A DNA stretch of 38,184 bases from Aeromonas schubertii (GTDB lineage Bacteria > Pseudomonadota > Gammaproteobacteria > Enterobacterales > Aeromonadaceae), in assembly GCF_000820105.1 (NCBI RefSeq), contig NZ_CDDB01000081.1, positions 1 through 38,184 of the forward strand. Reading direction: 5' to 3'. Position numbers and translations under genes: made by a program. This document shows, one piece after another, positions 16,708 to 26,340 of this stretch. Positions within the stretch are counted from its first letter, which is position 1. Every line of letters starts with the position of its first letter. The notes beneath the pieces were generated by a model, which was not told where the DNA came from, did not search any database, and saw only the letters and a list, made by a program, of their open reading frames with translations.

Positions 16708-18688
16708 CGAGGCCGTCGAGACGAAAACGCCGGGTCAGTCCTTCCAGCTCACAGGAGAGCTCGACCAGCGCCTGGCTTGCCGCCGCCGTCTGCCTGGCCC
16801 CTTCGCGGCTCTGCTCGGCCACCACGCCGATCCCGTTGATCGCCCTTGCGATCTCCTCGGCTGCACTGGCCTGCTGTTCGGCCGCGGTGGCCGTGTGAAG
16901 GGCGTGACCATTGATCTCGGAGACGGCATCGGCCACCCGTCCCAATGCGCCCTGCAAGCCCGCCGTCCCCTCCAGAGTCAGGTGTGACAGCTCCACACTG
17001 TGGCGGATCCCCCCCAACACCTTGCCGGCACTGCCATTGAGGCTGGTGACCAGGTGCTCTATGTCACGGATGGAGGATTGCACCTGCTCGGCCAGGGTCT
17101 TGACCTCACCGGCCACCACGGCAAATCCCCGCCCTTGCTCACCCGCACGGGCCGCCTCGATGGCGGCATTGAGTGCCAACATGTTGGTCTGATCGGCGAT
17201 ACCGGTGATGATGCCCAGGACACCACTGATGGCACCGGCATCCCTCTCCAGTTGCGTCATGGAGGCATTGGCCTCGACGGCCGCCGTCTCGGCCTGCTCG
17301 ACCCGGGTCCGGGTCACCGCCACCGATTGGCCCATCTCCCTGAGGCTCTCCTCGATCTGTTGCACATCGCTCGCCGCCGCCTGGGCATGCTGGCTGATCT
17401 CCGCGGCCGAGGCGGCCATCTCGTCCATGGTACTCGCCAACACCTCGATCTCCCGGCTCTGTGCCGTGATGGCCCCGGTACTCTGGGAAGAGACGGTGCT
17501 CGTCTCCTCCGCCTTCTGGGCGATCAGGGTACTGGCCCGACTGATGCTGCCAATGAGTTCCCGCAGGCTATGTTGCATCACCCCAAGAGCACCGCAGACA
17601 CTTTCGTCCCTGCTTGCCTCCAGCTTGCCCGTGAGATCGCCACTGGCGATAGCCCGGGTCAGCGAGAGCATCTGCTCGGGCTCCCCCCCCAGAGGATTGG
17701 TGACACTGCGGGCAACCCAGAGGGAGATCCCCAGAGAGAGCAGAGAAGCACCGGCCAGGATCCCCCAGAGCAAGTGCTGCAGGCTCTGAACAGGCGCCAG
17801 CGCCTCGCTCTCGTCCTGCTCTGCGACAAGGCTCCAGGAGATCCCCTCAAAATGCAGTGGTGCATAGGCAGAGAGTACCCGGTTACCCCGATAATCCAGG
17901 ATGAGGCGAGTTGCCTTCTCACCGGACTGGCTCCCTCTCACCGCCTCGGTCATGACACCGTTTTGCTCCAGCGTGCCGGCAAATGAGGCTCGAATCGAGT
18001 GTTGCTCCGGATCCAGCAGGGAGTCGGAACGCATACGGCCATCGGGACCGACCAGATAGCTCTCGCCGGTCTGACCCATCCCCTCTCGCGTCTGCATGAT
18101 GCGGTTGATGGCATCGATAGAGAGTTGTAATGCCAGCACCAGGGTGCGGCCATCGGCCAGACGAAGGGGCTGGCCGATAAAGGCGGCAGGCTCATCCTTG
18201 CTGGGGGCATAGGGGGCAAAGTCGACCATGGCAAAGGCGCCGCTCCCGGTCACCTTCCGAAAGAGCTCGGCCAGTCCGGACTCCCGGTAGGGGCCATTCA
18301 CCAGATCGGTGCCATAATCGGGCTCCCTGGCCACCGTGTAGACGACCCGGCCAGTCTCATCGATCACGAAGAGATCGTAGAAGTGAAGCTGCTTCACATA
18401 GCCGTCGAGCAGATCGTGGTGATGCTGCCAGTCGCTGCCATCTTCCGAGAGATCAGAGAGGGTATCGGACAGTACCCTGAGCATCTCCTTCTGCCGTGCC
18501 AGGTATTCAGCAATCTGGGTCAGCTTGATCTCCCGCACCGAGGTAAGATGGCCGAACACCTGCTCCTGCAGGGCTCGGCTGGCACTGCGCTCGATAAGCA
18601 GGGCCCCCAATAGCGCCGGAATCAGGGCTATCAACAAACAGATCGCCATCAATCGGTAATGCAACGGCCAACGCGTCCCTTCTCTCAT
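16691..18688 (-). CDS. Methyl-accepting chemotaxis protein
   Basis: A 665-residue transmembrane chemoreceptor. TM1 is about 12-33. A large periplasmic sensor (34-305) of dCache type, with a [14 protein letters not shown] strand and a second LVGPDGRM segment, is followed by TM2 at about 306-327, then HAMP, and then the signalling coiled coil. Its hairpin tip, with [20 protein letters not shown] and [12 protein letters not shown], is the canonical MCP signature. No C-terminal NWETF pentapeptide is present. The ATG at 18688 has GGGAGG five bases upstream; a GTG at 18721 is in frame but lacks such a site. The ligand is unknown, though dCache sensors often bind amino acids or other small carboxylates. 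It is convergent with the phosphatase gene. Confidence 0.95.
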   Translation of the reverse strand: MREGTRWPLHYRLMAICLLIALIPALLGALLIERSASRALQEQVFGHLTSVREIKLTQIAEYLARQKEMLRVLSDTLSDLSEDGSDWQHHHDLLDGYVKQLHFYDLFVIDETGRVVYTVAREPDYGTDLVNGPYRESGLAELFRKVTGSGAFAMVDFAPYAPSKDEPAAFIGQPLRLADGRTLVLALQLSIDAINRIMQTREGMGQTGESYLVGPDGRMRSDSLLDPEQHSIRASFAGTLEQNGVMTEAVRGSQSGEKATRLILDYRGNRVLSAYAPLHFEGISWSLVAEQDESEALAPVQSLQHLLWGILAGASLLSLGISLWVARSVTNPLGGEPEQMLSLTRAIASGDLTGKLEASRDESVCGALGVMQHSLRELIGSISRASTLIAQKAEETSTVSSQSTGAITAQSREIEVLASTMDEMAASAAEISQHAQAAASDVQQIEESLREMGQSVAVTRTRVEQAETAAVEANASMTQLERDAGAISGVLGIITGIADQTNMLALNAAIEAARAGEQGRGFAVVAGEVKTLAEQVQSSIRDIEHLVTSLNGSAGKVLGGIRHSVELSHLTLEGTAGLQGALGRVADAVSEINGHALHTATAAEQQASAAEEIARAINGIGVVAEQSREGARQTAAASQALVELSCELEGLTRRFRLDGLVSQAG

Positions 18689-18895
18689 CCTTGCCTCCCG
18701 CGAACACCTGCTCCTGAGCACTCAGCCCACTCGTCAGTGGTTATAAATTAGTCAACAGCCCCTGCCTTTTCTGACACCCCTCCCCATACGGGGGGTGGAC
18801 CCACCCCATCACCGTACAGATGGTGTGAAAAATGCAGCTTTCCCCGCCAGCCCCCTGGCCCTAGAATGCGGGGGTCTAAATTTCGGAGGTGGATG

Positions 18896-19492
18896 ATGAA
18901 CAAACTCGTACTGGCGACCGGCAATCAGAAGAAGGTCAAGGAGCTGGCAGCCATGCTGGCGGATCTCGACATCCAGGTGGTGCCCCAGAGCGAGTTTGCG
19001 GTGAGTGAGGTGGCCGAGACCGGCACCACCTTCGTCGAAAACGCCATCATCAAGGCCCGCCATGCGGCCAAGGTAACCGGTCTGCCAGCGGTGGCCGATG
19101 ACTCTGGCCTCGAGGTGGATCTGCTGCAGGGGCGCCCCGGCGTCTACTCTGCCCGTTTCGCCGGCGATCAGGCCAGCGATCGGGAGAACATCGACAAGCT
19201 GCTGGCCGAGCTGAGCGGCGTACCGGCCGACCTGCGCACCGCCCGCTTCTGGTGTGTGCTGGTCTTCATGCGCCACGAGAACGATCCCACCCCCCTCATC
19301 TGCCAGGCCAGCTGGGAGGGTCTCATCACCGAGGAGCTGCGCGGCCAGAACGGCTTTGGCTACGACCCTGTCTTCTTCGTCCCCGGTGAGGGGTGCACCA
19401 GTGCCGAACTGCCGGCCGAGCGCAAGAACCAGCTGAGCCACCGCGGCCAGGCCCTGGCCCGACTCAAGGCCGCCCTCGCCGCCGCCGACTGA
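18896..19492 (+). CDS. rdgB: dITP/XTP pyrophosphatase
   Basis: A Ham1-family nucleotidase of 198 residues that hydrolyses dITP, ITP and XTP, preventing incorporation of deaminated purines. The N-terminal [40 protein letters not shown] and SHRGQAL motifs all match E. coli RdgB. Two ATGs stand together at 18893 and 18896; GGAGG at 18885-18889 is better spaced for the second. hemW follows, as in E. coli, with a hairpin between them. Confidence 0.96.
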   Translation: MNKLVLATGNQKKVKELAAMLADLDIQVVPQSEFAVSEVAETGTTFVENAIIKARHAAKVTGLPAVADDSGLEVDLLQGRPGVYSARFAGDQASDRENIDKLLAELSGVPADLRTARFWCVLVFMRHENDPTPLICQASWEGLITEELRGQNGFGYDPVFFVPGEGCTSAELPAERKNQLSHRGQALARLKAALAAAD

Positions 19493-19514
19493 CCCTCACA
19501 AAGTGCGATAAACT

Positions 19515-19538
19515 GGGGCCCATGGGCCCCGTTTTGTT
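19515..19538 (+). terminator. Hairpin with T-rich tail between rdgB and hemW
   Basis: The perfect 16-base palindrome GGGGCCCATGGGCCCC (19515-19530) is followed by GTTTTGTT. It resembles a rho-independent terminator or attenuator located 14 bases before the hemW start region, which suggests partial uncoupling of the two genes. Confidence 0.6.
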
Positions 19539-19551
19539 GATTGGAACCGCC

Positions 19552-20697
19552 ATGTTGCAACTGCCTCCCCTCTCCCTCTATATCCACATCCCCTGGTGCG
19601 TGCAGAAGTGTCCCTATTGCGACTTCAACTCCCACGCCCAGAAGGGGGAGCTGCCCCATCTCGAGTACGTGGCCGCCCTGCTCGATGACCTAGATCAGGA
19701 TCTGCCGATGGCCCAGGGTCGCCCCCTGCACTCCATCTTTATCGGCGGTGGCACCCCCAGCCTGCTCAGCATCGAGGCGATGCAGGCACTGCTGGACGGG
19801 GTACGCGCACGCATTCCCCTGGTCGATGGGTGCGAGATCACCATGGAGGCCAACCCGGGCACGGTCGAGGCGGGCAAGTTCGCCGGTTTTCGCACCGCCG
19901 GGGTGAACCGCATCTCCATCGGGGTGCAGAGCTTCCAGCAGGAGAAGCTGGCCCGACTCGGCCGCATTCACGGCCCCGAAGAGGCGCGTGCCGCCGCGGC
20001 GCTGGCCCATGTCATTGAGCTGCCCACCTTCAATCTGGATCTGATGCACGGCCTGCCGGATCAGAGCCTGGACGACGCCCTGTACGATCTGGAGCAGGCC
20101 ATCGCCTGCGCCCCGCCCCATCTCTCCTGGTACCAGCTCACCATAGAGCCGAACACGGCGTTCGCCTCAAAGCCACCACGCCTGCCCGAAGACGAGGTGC
20201 TGTGGGATATCTATGAACGTGGCCACGCCCTGCTCACCGCCAGCGGCTACCGCCAGTACGAGATCTCGGCCTACGCCAAAGAGGGGTATCAGTGCCATCA
20301 CAACCTCAACTACTGGCGTTTCGGGGATTACCTCGGCATCGGCTGTGGTGCCCACGGCAAGCTGACCCTGCCCGCCGAGGGACAGATAGTGCGCACCGCC
20401 AAGGTCAAACACCCCAAGGGGTATCTGGATCCGGGCCGGCCCTATCTGGATCAACGCTGGGTGGTGGAGGAGGACGATCTGCCGCTGGAGTTCTTCATGA
20501 ACCGCTTCCGCCTGTTTGAACCGGTGCCCAAGGCGGAGTTCACCGCCTACACCGGGCTGGCGCTGGAGCGAGTCGAGAGTGTGCTGGCGATCGCCAGGAC
20601 CAAGGAGCTGATCATCGATCACGGGGATAGCTGGCAGCTGACCGCACTGGGTCACCGTTATCTCAACGTGCTGCTCGAGCTGTTTATGGACGAATAA
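19552..20697 (+). CDS. hemW: Radical SAM heme chaperone HemW
   Basis: A 381-residue radical SAM protein. The 4Fe-4S motif is CVQKCPYC near residue 19. GGGTPSLL, EANPGT, SIGVQSFQ and HNLNYWRFGDYLGIGCGAHG are typical of HemW (YggW), and a C-terminal winged-helix-like region follows. HemW binds heme and delivers it to respiratory enzymes; it is not a coproporphyrinogen oxidase, although it was long annotated as HemN-like. The ATG at 19552 begins at the conserved LPPLSLYIHIPWC. The open frame extends upstream into rdgB but without a suitable start. Gene order rdgB-hemW is conserved in gammaproteobacteria. Confidence 0.96.
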   Translation: MLQLPPLSLYIHIPWCVQKCPYCDFNSHAQKGELPHLEYVAALLDDLDQDLPMAQGRPLHSIFIGGGTPSLLSIEAMQALLDGVRARIPLVDGCEITMEANPGTVEAGKFAGFRTAGVNRISIGVQSFQQEKLARLGRIHGPEEARAAAALAHVIELPTFNLDLMHGLPDQSLDDALYDLEQAIACAPPHLSWYQLTIEPNTAFASKPPRLPEDEVLWDIYERGHALLTASGYRQYEISAYAKEGYQCHHNLNYWRFGDYLGIGCGAHGKLTLPAEGQIVRTAKVKHPKGYLDPGRPYLDQRWVVEEDDLPLEFFMNRFRLFEPVPKAEFTAYTGLALERVESVLAIARTKELIIDHGDSWQLTALGHRYLNVLLELFMDE

Positions 20698-20712
20698 GAG
20701 GGGGAAATGCGC

Positions 20713-20928
20713 TCAGCAGGCGACGAACATCATCGACTGCTGACCGCACTCCCACCCCTTGCGGTGCTTGGGGGTGCGCTGGAAGCTGCCCTTTCCCTTG
20801 CCGCTCTTCTCGACCCGCACCTGGAACAGGGGCGAAGTCACCAGCGCCTTAAGGTGGTTGTCATTCACGGTGCCACGCTGATGATCGTGGGCGATGGTGG
20901 CGTCGACCACCGGCTTCTTCCTGGCCAT
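20713..20928 (-). CDS. arfA: Alternative ribosome-rescue factor A
   Basis: A 71-residue basic protein. The core RGTVNDNHLKALVTSPLFQVRVEKSGKGKGSFQR matches E. coli ArfA ([31 protein letters not shown]). ArfA recruits RF2 to ribosomes stalled on non-stop mRNA when tmRNA fails. In E. coli the arfA message is cut or terminated at a hairpin within its coding region, so that ArfA is made from a non-stop mRNA and is itself controlled by tmRNA. A comparable hairpin is present here (20745-20778). The ATG at 20928 has AGAGGAG about five bases upstream. It lies downstream of zntR on the same strand and is convergent with hemW. Confidence 0.9.
   Translation of the reverse strand: MARKKPVVDATIAHDHQRGTVNDNHLKALVTSPLFQVRVEKSGKGKGSFQRTPKHRKGWECGQQSMMFVAC
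20745..20778 (-). promoter_or_regulatory. Stem-loop inside the arfA coding region
   Basis: CGCAC and CCC (20745-20753) pair with GGG and GTGCG (20771-20778) with one bulged base and a 17-base loop. It spans about codons 51-61 of 71, the region where E. coli arfA carries its RNase III/terminator hairpin. Function inferred by analogy. Confidence 0.5.
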
Positions 20929-21025
20929 ATCGGCTCCTCTCTGTCTCGGTTACATGCCCCGCGGGGCGGTCAAAAAACGCGCCGATTGTGCGCCCAAGCC
21001 GCCCACTATGCAAGGGCGCTCGCCC

Positions 21026-21466
21026 TTACTCCTCGCAGTGGCTGTGGTGCTCGTGGCTGCTTGCCCCCCCCGACTCCAGGGTCTCGAGGATGGCGCAGTG
21101 CTCGGCCGAGCGTGGCCCACCGCAGCAAATATCCGAGAGCGCCTTGAGATTCTCGCGAAAACGGGTCAACTCGCGGATCTTCTCCTCCACCTGGACGAGC
21201 TTGGCGTCGGCCACCCCCTTGACCTCCTGGCAGGTGACATTGGCCTTGTTCTGCTCCAGGGCGAGCAGCTCGCCGATATCGGCCAGAGAGAAACCCACCG
21301 ACTTGGCCCGCAGAATAAACTCGAGACGGCGCCGATCCGCCTCGCTGTAGAGCCGGTAACCCGCCTCACTGCGAATGCTCGGGGCAATCAGGGCACTCTT
21401 CTCGTAAAAGCGCAGGGTGTCGGCCTTGATGCCGCACACCTTGGCCAGTTCACCAATTCGGTACAT
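21026..21466 (-). CDS. zntR: MerR-family metal-responsive regulator (ZntR-like)
   Basis: A 146-residue MerR-family activator. The winged helix-turn-helix is MYRIGELAKVCGIKADTLRFYE, a long dimerisation helix follows, then the metal-binding loop with Cys114, Cys115 and Cys124, plus Cys79 from the partner subunit, all at the same positions as in E. coli ZntR. His119 of ZntR is Arg here and His123 precedes Cys124. The C-terminus ends in a His-rich tail (SSHEHHSHC), as in CadR-type cadmium sensors. It should activate a Zn/Cd/Pb exporter gene, which is not in this window. GGAGG lies four bases before the ATG at 21466. arfA lies downstream. Confidence 0.85.
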   Translation of the reverse strand: MYRIGELAKVCGIKADTLRFYEKSALIAPSIRSEAGYRLYSEADRRRLEFILRAKSVGFSLADIGELLALEQNKANVTCQEVKGVADAKLVQVEEKIRELTRFRENLKALSDICCGGPRSAEHCAILETLESGGASSHEHHSHCEE

Positions 21467-21555
21467 GTTCCCTCCTCTGTGGTGGCACCACTCTACACGT
21501 CAATGCCCACCGACCCAACCCGCGCCATGCCATCAACGTCCGAATAAGGAGCAGA

Positions 21556-21571
21556 AGGCAATCGTTTTCCG
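21556..21571. promoter_or_regulatory. PurR-like operator 1
   Basis: AGGCAATCGTTTTCCG matches 12 of 16 positions of the PurR box ACGCAAACGTTTTCGT, including the central GCAAnCGTTTTC. PurR with hypoxanthine or guanine represses purine biosynthesis genes in gammaproteobacteria. Confidence 0.65.
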
Positions 21572-21580
21572 CAAAATCAA

Positions 21581-21596
21581 AGACAAACGTTTACCG
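21581..21596. promoter_or_regulatory. PurR-like operator 2
   Basis: AGACAAACGTTTACCG shares the CAAACGTTT core and lies 25 bases from the first box (centre to centre). Weaker flanks than box 1. Confidence 0.5.
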
Positions 21597-21654
21597 CCGC
21601 ACCACACAAGGCTTTGCCGCTTTAAAAAATCCCCCACGGCTCACATTTTTTGTG

Positions 21655-21660
21655 TAGAAT
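21655..21660 (+). promoter_or_regulatory. Possible -10 element for purH
   Basis: TAGAAT followed by GCGCGCC, a discriminator also seen after other promoters in this window. No good -35 hexamer is visible at the right spacing, so the start site is uncertain. It would give a leader of about 145 bases. Confidence 0.35.
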
Positions 21661-21702
21661 GCGCGCCGACAACGCAGCCTCACCCTCAAGCGGGTATTTC
21701 CT

Positions 21703-21727
21703 AAAGTCGACTGGTCCAGTCGCCTTT
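21703..21727 (+). promoter_or_regulatory. Stable hairpin in the purH leader
   Basis: AAAG and CGACTGG (21703-21714) pair with CCAGTCG and CTTT (21716-21727), with one mismatch and a small loop. No T-run follows, so it is not a terminator. Role unknown. Confidence 0.45.
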
Positions 21728-21810
21728 GAGAAATTCCCCCATCACAGTCACGGGGACTCTTGCTGTGCGTGCGCGTGCCGGGTCCCTATCACCTTGAGGA
21801 CGATAGAGTA

Positions 21811-23403
21811 ATGGAACAAGCCAGGCCCATCCGCCGTGCCCTGCTGAGTGTCTCGGACAAGACCGGAATCCTTGAGTTCGCCCGCGCCCTGAGCGAGCGT
21901 GGTGTCGATCTGCTCTCCACCGGTGGTACCGCCAAGCTGCTGGCCGACGCCGGCTTGCCGGTCACCGAAGTCTCCGACTACACCGGCTTCCCCGAGATGA
22001 TGGATGGCCGCGTCAAGACTCTGCACCCCAAGGTTCACGGTGGCATCCTCGGCCGTCGCGATCGTGACGATGCCATCATGAGCGAACACGCCATCGCCCC
22101 CATCGACATGGTGGTGGTCAACCTCTATCCCTTCGCCGCCACCGTCGCCAAGCCCGGCTGCACCCTGGAAGACGCCGTCGAGAACATCGACATCGGCGGG
22201 CCGACCATGGTCCGCTCCGCCGCCAAGAATCACAAGGATGTCACCATCGTCGTCAAGGCGGCCGACTATGACCGCGTGATCCGCGAGATGGACGGCAACG
22301 GCAACAGTCTGCGCCTTGCCACCCGCTTCGATATGGCGATCAAAGCCTTCGAGCACACCGCCGCCTACGACGGCATGATCGCCAACTACTTCGGCACCCT
22401 GGTTCCCTCTTATGGCGATAACAAGGAGGGCGACGAGGAGTCTCGCTTCCCGCGCACCTTCAACAGCCAGTTCGTGAAGAAGCAGGACATGCGCTACGGC
22501 GAAAACAGCCACCAGGCCGCCGCCTTCTATGCCGAAGAGCAGGCTGCTCCGGGTTCGGTGGCAAGCGCCATCCAGCTGCAGGGCAAGGCCCTCTCCTACA
22601 ACAACATCGCCGACACAGACGCTGCGCTCGAGTGCGTCAAAGAGTTTGACCAGCCGGCCTGCGTCATCGTCAAGCACGCCAATCCGTGCGGCGTGGCCAT
22701 AGCTGACGACCTGCTGGCCGCCTACGAGCGCGCCTGGCAGACCGACCCCACCTCCGCCTTTGGCGGCATCATCGCCTTCAACCGTGAACTGGATGGCGCC
22801 ACCGCCAAGGCCATCGTCGATCGCCAGTTCGTCGAGGTGATCATCGCCCCGATCGTGAGCCAGGCAGCCCGCGACGCGGTCGCTGCCAAACAGAACGTGC
22901 GCCTGCTCGAGTGCGGCCAGTGGAGTGCGCCGGCCCAGGGCTTTGACTTCAAGCGCGTCAACGGCGGTCTGCTGGTGCAGGAGCGCGATCTCGGCATGGT
23001 GACCCTGGGGGATCTCAAGGTAGTCAGCAAGCGCCAGCCCACCGAACAGGAACTCAAGGATCTGCTCTTTTGCTGGAAGGTGGCCAAGTTCGTCAAGTCC
23101 AACGCCATCGTCTACGCCAAAGAGGGCCAGACTATCGGCGTCGGCGCCGGCCAGATGAGCCGCGTCTATTCCGCCAAGATAGCCGGCATCAAGGCCGAGG
23201 ATGAGGGGCTGACCGTGGCGGGCTCCGTCATGGCTTCCGACGCCTTCTTCCCGTTCCGCGACGGCATCGATGCGGCGGCCGCCGCCGGCATCTCCTGCGT
23301 GATCCAGCCCGGTGGCTCGATGCGCGACCAGGAGGTGATCGACGCCGCCGACGAGCACGGCATGGCCATGGTGTTCACCAACATGCGCCACTTCCGCCAC
23401 TGA
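21811..23403 (+). CDS. purH: Bifunctional AICAR transformylase/IMP cyclohydrolase
   Basis: A 530-residue enzyme catalysing the last two steps of de novo IMP synthesis. The N-terminal methylglyoxal-synthase-like cyclohydrolase domain (1-200) contains STGGTAKLL and [16 protein letters not shown]. The transformylase domain carries KHANPCGVA with catalytic Lys288-His289, plus [10 protein letters not shown] and [10 protein letters not shown]. The ATG at 21811 yields [17 protein letters not shown], aligned with E. coli. GAGG lies about ten bases upstream. Seventeen in-frame codons upstream lack a better site. purD follows after 69 bases, the normal purHD order. PurR-like boxes precede it. Confidence 0.97.
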   Translation: MEQARPIRRALLSVSDKTGILEFARALSERGVDLLSTGGTAKLLADAGLPVTEVSDYTGFPEMMDGRVKTLHPKVHGGILGRRDRDDAIMSEHAIAPIDMVVVNLYPFAATVAKPGCTLEDAVENIDIGGPTMVRSAAKNHKDVTIVVKAADYDRVIREMDGNGNSLRLATRFDMAIKAFEHTAAYDGMIANYFGTLVPSYGDNKEGDEESRFPRTFNSQFVKKQDMRYGENSHQAAAFYAEEQAAPGSVASAIQLQGKALSYNNIADTDAALECVKEFDQPACVIVKHANPCGVAIADDLLAAYERAWQTDPTSAFGGIIAFNRELDGATAKAIVDRQFVEVIIAPIVSQAARDAVAAKQNVRLLECGQWSAPAQGFDFKRVNGGLLVQERDLGMVTLGDLKVVSKRQPTEQELKDLLFCWKVAKFVKSNAIVYAKEGQTIGVGAGQMSRVYSAKIAGIKAEDEGLTVAGSVMASDAFFPFRDGIDAAAAAGISCVIQPGGSMRDQEVIDAADEHGMAMVFTNMRHFRH

Positions 23404-23413
23404 TAACGGACTC

Positions 23414-23435
23414 CAGGGCAGCCAAGGCTGCCCTG
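23414..23435 (+). other. Intercistronic hairpin in purHD
   Basis: CAGGGCAGCC, AA, GGCTGCCCTG: a perfect ten-base-pair stem between purH and purD with no T-run. It may stabilise or process the mRNA between the two genes. Confidence 0.6.
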
Positions 23436-23472
23436 CGGCTAACCACGACGACAAGAGCAACGGAAACAGACC

Positions 23473-24762
<1,290 letters not shown>

Positions 24763-24775
24763 CGCCCACCGAAAC

Positions 24776-24800
24776 AGGGCCCGCATTGCGGGCCCTTTCA
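24776..24800 (+). terminator. Terminator of the purHD operon
   Basis: AGGGCCCGC (24776-24784) / GCGGGCCCT (24788-24796) with a three-base loop, followed by TTCATT. Strong stem with a moderate T-tail. Confidence 0.65.
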
Positions 24801-24873
24801 TTACCCCATTCCACCGACTCGCGTCTCCAGGCGCGAGCGGTCTCTTGCAACCCGAAGACAGAGAAGTACCATC

Positions 24874-26253
24874 ATGACCAGTGCCCGCCCCCATGCGCCC
24901 AGCGACCTCATCTACGGCCTCGAGGCCAGGCCACCCCTGCCCCAGACCCTGTTCGCGGCCCTCCAGCACATGCTCGCCATGTTCGTCGGCATCATCACAC
25001 CGCCGCTCATCATCGCCTCTTCCCTGGGGCTGAGCGCCGGGGAGAGCCGTTACATCGTCTCCATGTCGCTGCTGATGTCAGGGATCGCCTCCTTCATCCA
25101 GACCCGCCGCTTCGGCCCCGTAGGCTCCGGACTCCTGTCGGTACAGGGCACCAGCTTTAACTTCCTCGGCCCCATCATCGCCTCGGGGCTGGCCCTCAAG
25201 CAGGCCGCCATGCCCGAGGAGCAGATGCTGGCCACCCTGTTTGGCACCATATTGGTCGCCTCCCTCAGCATGATCGTCGTGAGCCGCTGCCTACACCTGA
25301 TCCGCCAGGTGATCACCCCGTTGGTGACCGGCATCGTCGTGCTGCTGATCGGCCTGACCCTGATCAAGGTGGGACTGGTGAGCATGGGCGGCGGCTTTGC
25401 CGCCATGCAGGACGGCAGTTTTGGCAGCCTGCAAAACCTCGGCCTCTCCCTGCTGGTGTTGCTCACCATAGTTCTGCTGCAGCGCAGTCAGAACCCCTGG
25501 TTGCGCCTGTCGGCCATCGTCATCGCCATGATGCTGGGCTACGGGGTTGCCTTCCTGCTCGGGCGTGTCACCCTGCCGACCCTGCCAGAGGAGTGGATCG
25601 CCCTGCCGCGCATCCTGCATGTGGGACTGGCATTCGACTGGTATCTCTTCATCCCCATCACCGTCATCTTCGTGGTGACGGCCCTTGAAGCCATCGGTGA
25701 CATGACCGCCACCTCGGACGTCTCTGGCGAGCCGGTGGAGGGGCCTGTCTACATGGCCCGCATCAAGGGGGGCGTGCTCTCTGATGGTCTCAACTCCATG
25801 CTGGCCGCCCTGGTTGGCACCTTCCCCATGTCGGTGTTCGCCCAGAACAACGGGGTGATCCAGCTGACCGGGGTGGCCAGCCGCTACGTGGGCTTCTTCA
25901 TCGCTGCCATGCTGGTGTTGCTCGGCCTGCTGCCCGGGGTCGCAGCCCTTATCCAGCAGATCCCCGAGCCTGTGCTGGGGGGGGCCACCATCGTCATGTT
26001 TGGCACCATAGCCGCCGCCGGGGTACGCATCATCTCCCGCGAGGCTCTGGATCGCCGCGCCCTGATGATACTGGCTGTGTCGCTGGCCATGGGCCTCGGC
26101 GTCGCTCAGGTACCCGAGGTGCTGCAACACCTGCCGGATCTGCTCAAGAGCGTGCTCTCGTTCGGGGTCGCCACCGGCGGTATCACCGCCATGTTGCTCA
26201 ACCTGCTGCTGCCCCGTGGTCACATGACGGCCGTCGTGGAGAAGCAGGAGTGA
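24874..26253 (+). CDS. xanP: Xanthine:proton symporter (NCS2 family)
   Basis: A 459-residue NCS2 (nucleobase-ascorbate transporter) membrane protein with about 14 membrane segments. It opens with LIYGLEARPPLPQTLFAALQHMLAMF, very close to E. coli XanP, including the conserved Gln-His pair in TM1. The substrate-site motifs are SVQGTSFNFLGP, TALEAIGDMTATSDVS and the NCS2 signature QNNGVIQLTGVASRYVG. It imports xanthine with protons. The ATG at 24874 has AGAGAAG upstream. It lies 111 bases after purD, separated by a terminator, so it is probably regulated separately, though the purine theme is shared. Closely related uric acid permeases cannot be excluded. Confidence 0.87.
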   Translation: MTSARPHAPSDLIYGLEARPPLPQTLFAALQHMLAMFVGIITPPLIIASSLGLSAGESRYIVSMSLLMSGIASFIQTRRFGPVGSGLLSVQGTSFNFLGPIIASGLALKQAAMPEEQMLATLFGTILVASLSMIVVSRCLHLIRQVITPLVTGIVVLLIGLTLIKVGLVSMGGGFAAMQDGSFGSLQNLGLSLLVLLTIVLLQRSQNPWLRLSAIVIAMMLGYGVAFLLGRVTLPTLPEEWIALPRILHVGLAFDWYLFIPITVIFVVTALEAIGDMTATSDVSGEPVEGPVYMARIKGGVLSDGLNSMLAALVGTFPMSVFAQNNGVIQLTGVASRYVGFFIAAMLVLLGLLPGVAALIQQIPEPVLGGATIVMFGTIAAAGVRIISREALDRRALMILAVSLAMGLGVAQVPEVLQHLPDLLKSVLSFGVATGGITAMLLNLLLPRGHMTAVVEKQE

Positions 26254-26260
26254 TCCTGTG

Positions 26261-26284
26261 AGGGGGAGCCGGGCTCCCTCTTTT
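26261..26284 (+). terminator. Rho-independent terminator after xanP
   Basis: GGGAGCC / GGCTCCC with flanking A/G-rich pairing (26261-26280), followed by CTCTTTTCC. The stem has two extra Gs on the left side. Confidence 0.65.
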
Positions 26285-26340
26285 CCCCCAATGCAGCCAT
26301 TTGCGCTACCATGCCCCTTCATTGATGCAGGAGTGAAGCG

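Larger units (their letters stand above)
21467..21810. other. Gene-free purH control region and leader
   Basis: 344 bases between zntR and purH. It holds two PurR-like boxes, a TAGAAT -10-like element at 21655-21660 and a structured leader. I saw no coding frame. The short frame 21417-21704 overlaps the 5' end of zntR and has no protein-like composition. Confidence 0.7.

Noticed and set aside
19393-19551. N-terminal extension of HemW reaching into rdgB
   Set aside because: The extension overlaps the rdgB coding region in another frame and contains the palindrome; conserved HemW sequence begins at 19552.
21479-21493. GTGGT/ACCAC inverted repeat near the zntR start as an autoregulatory MerR-type operator
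   Set aside because: Arms of only five bases and no 19-20-base spaced promoter around it, so too weak to call.
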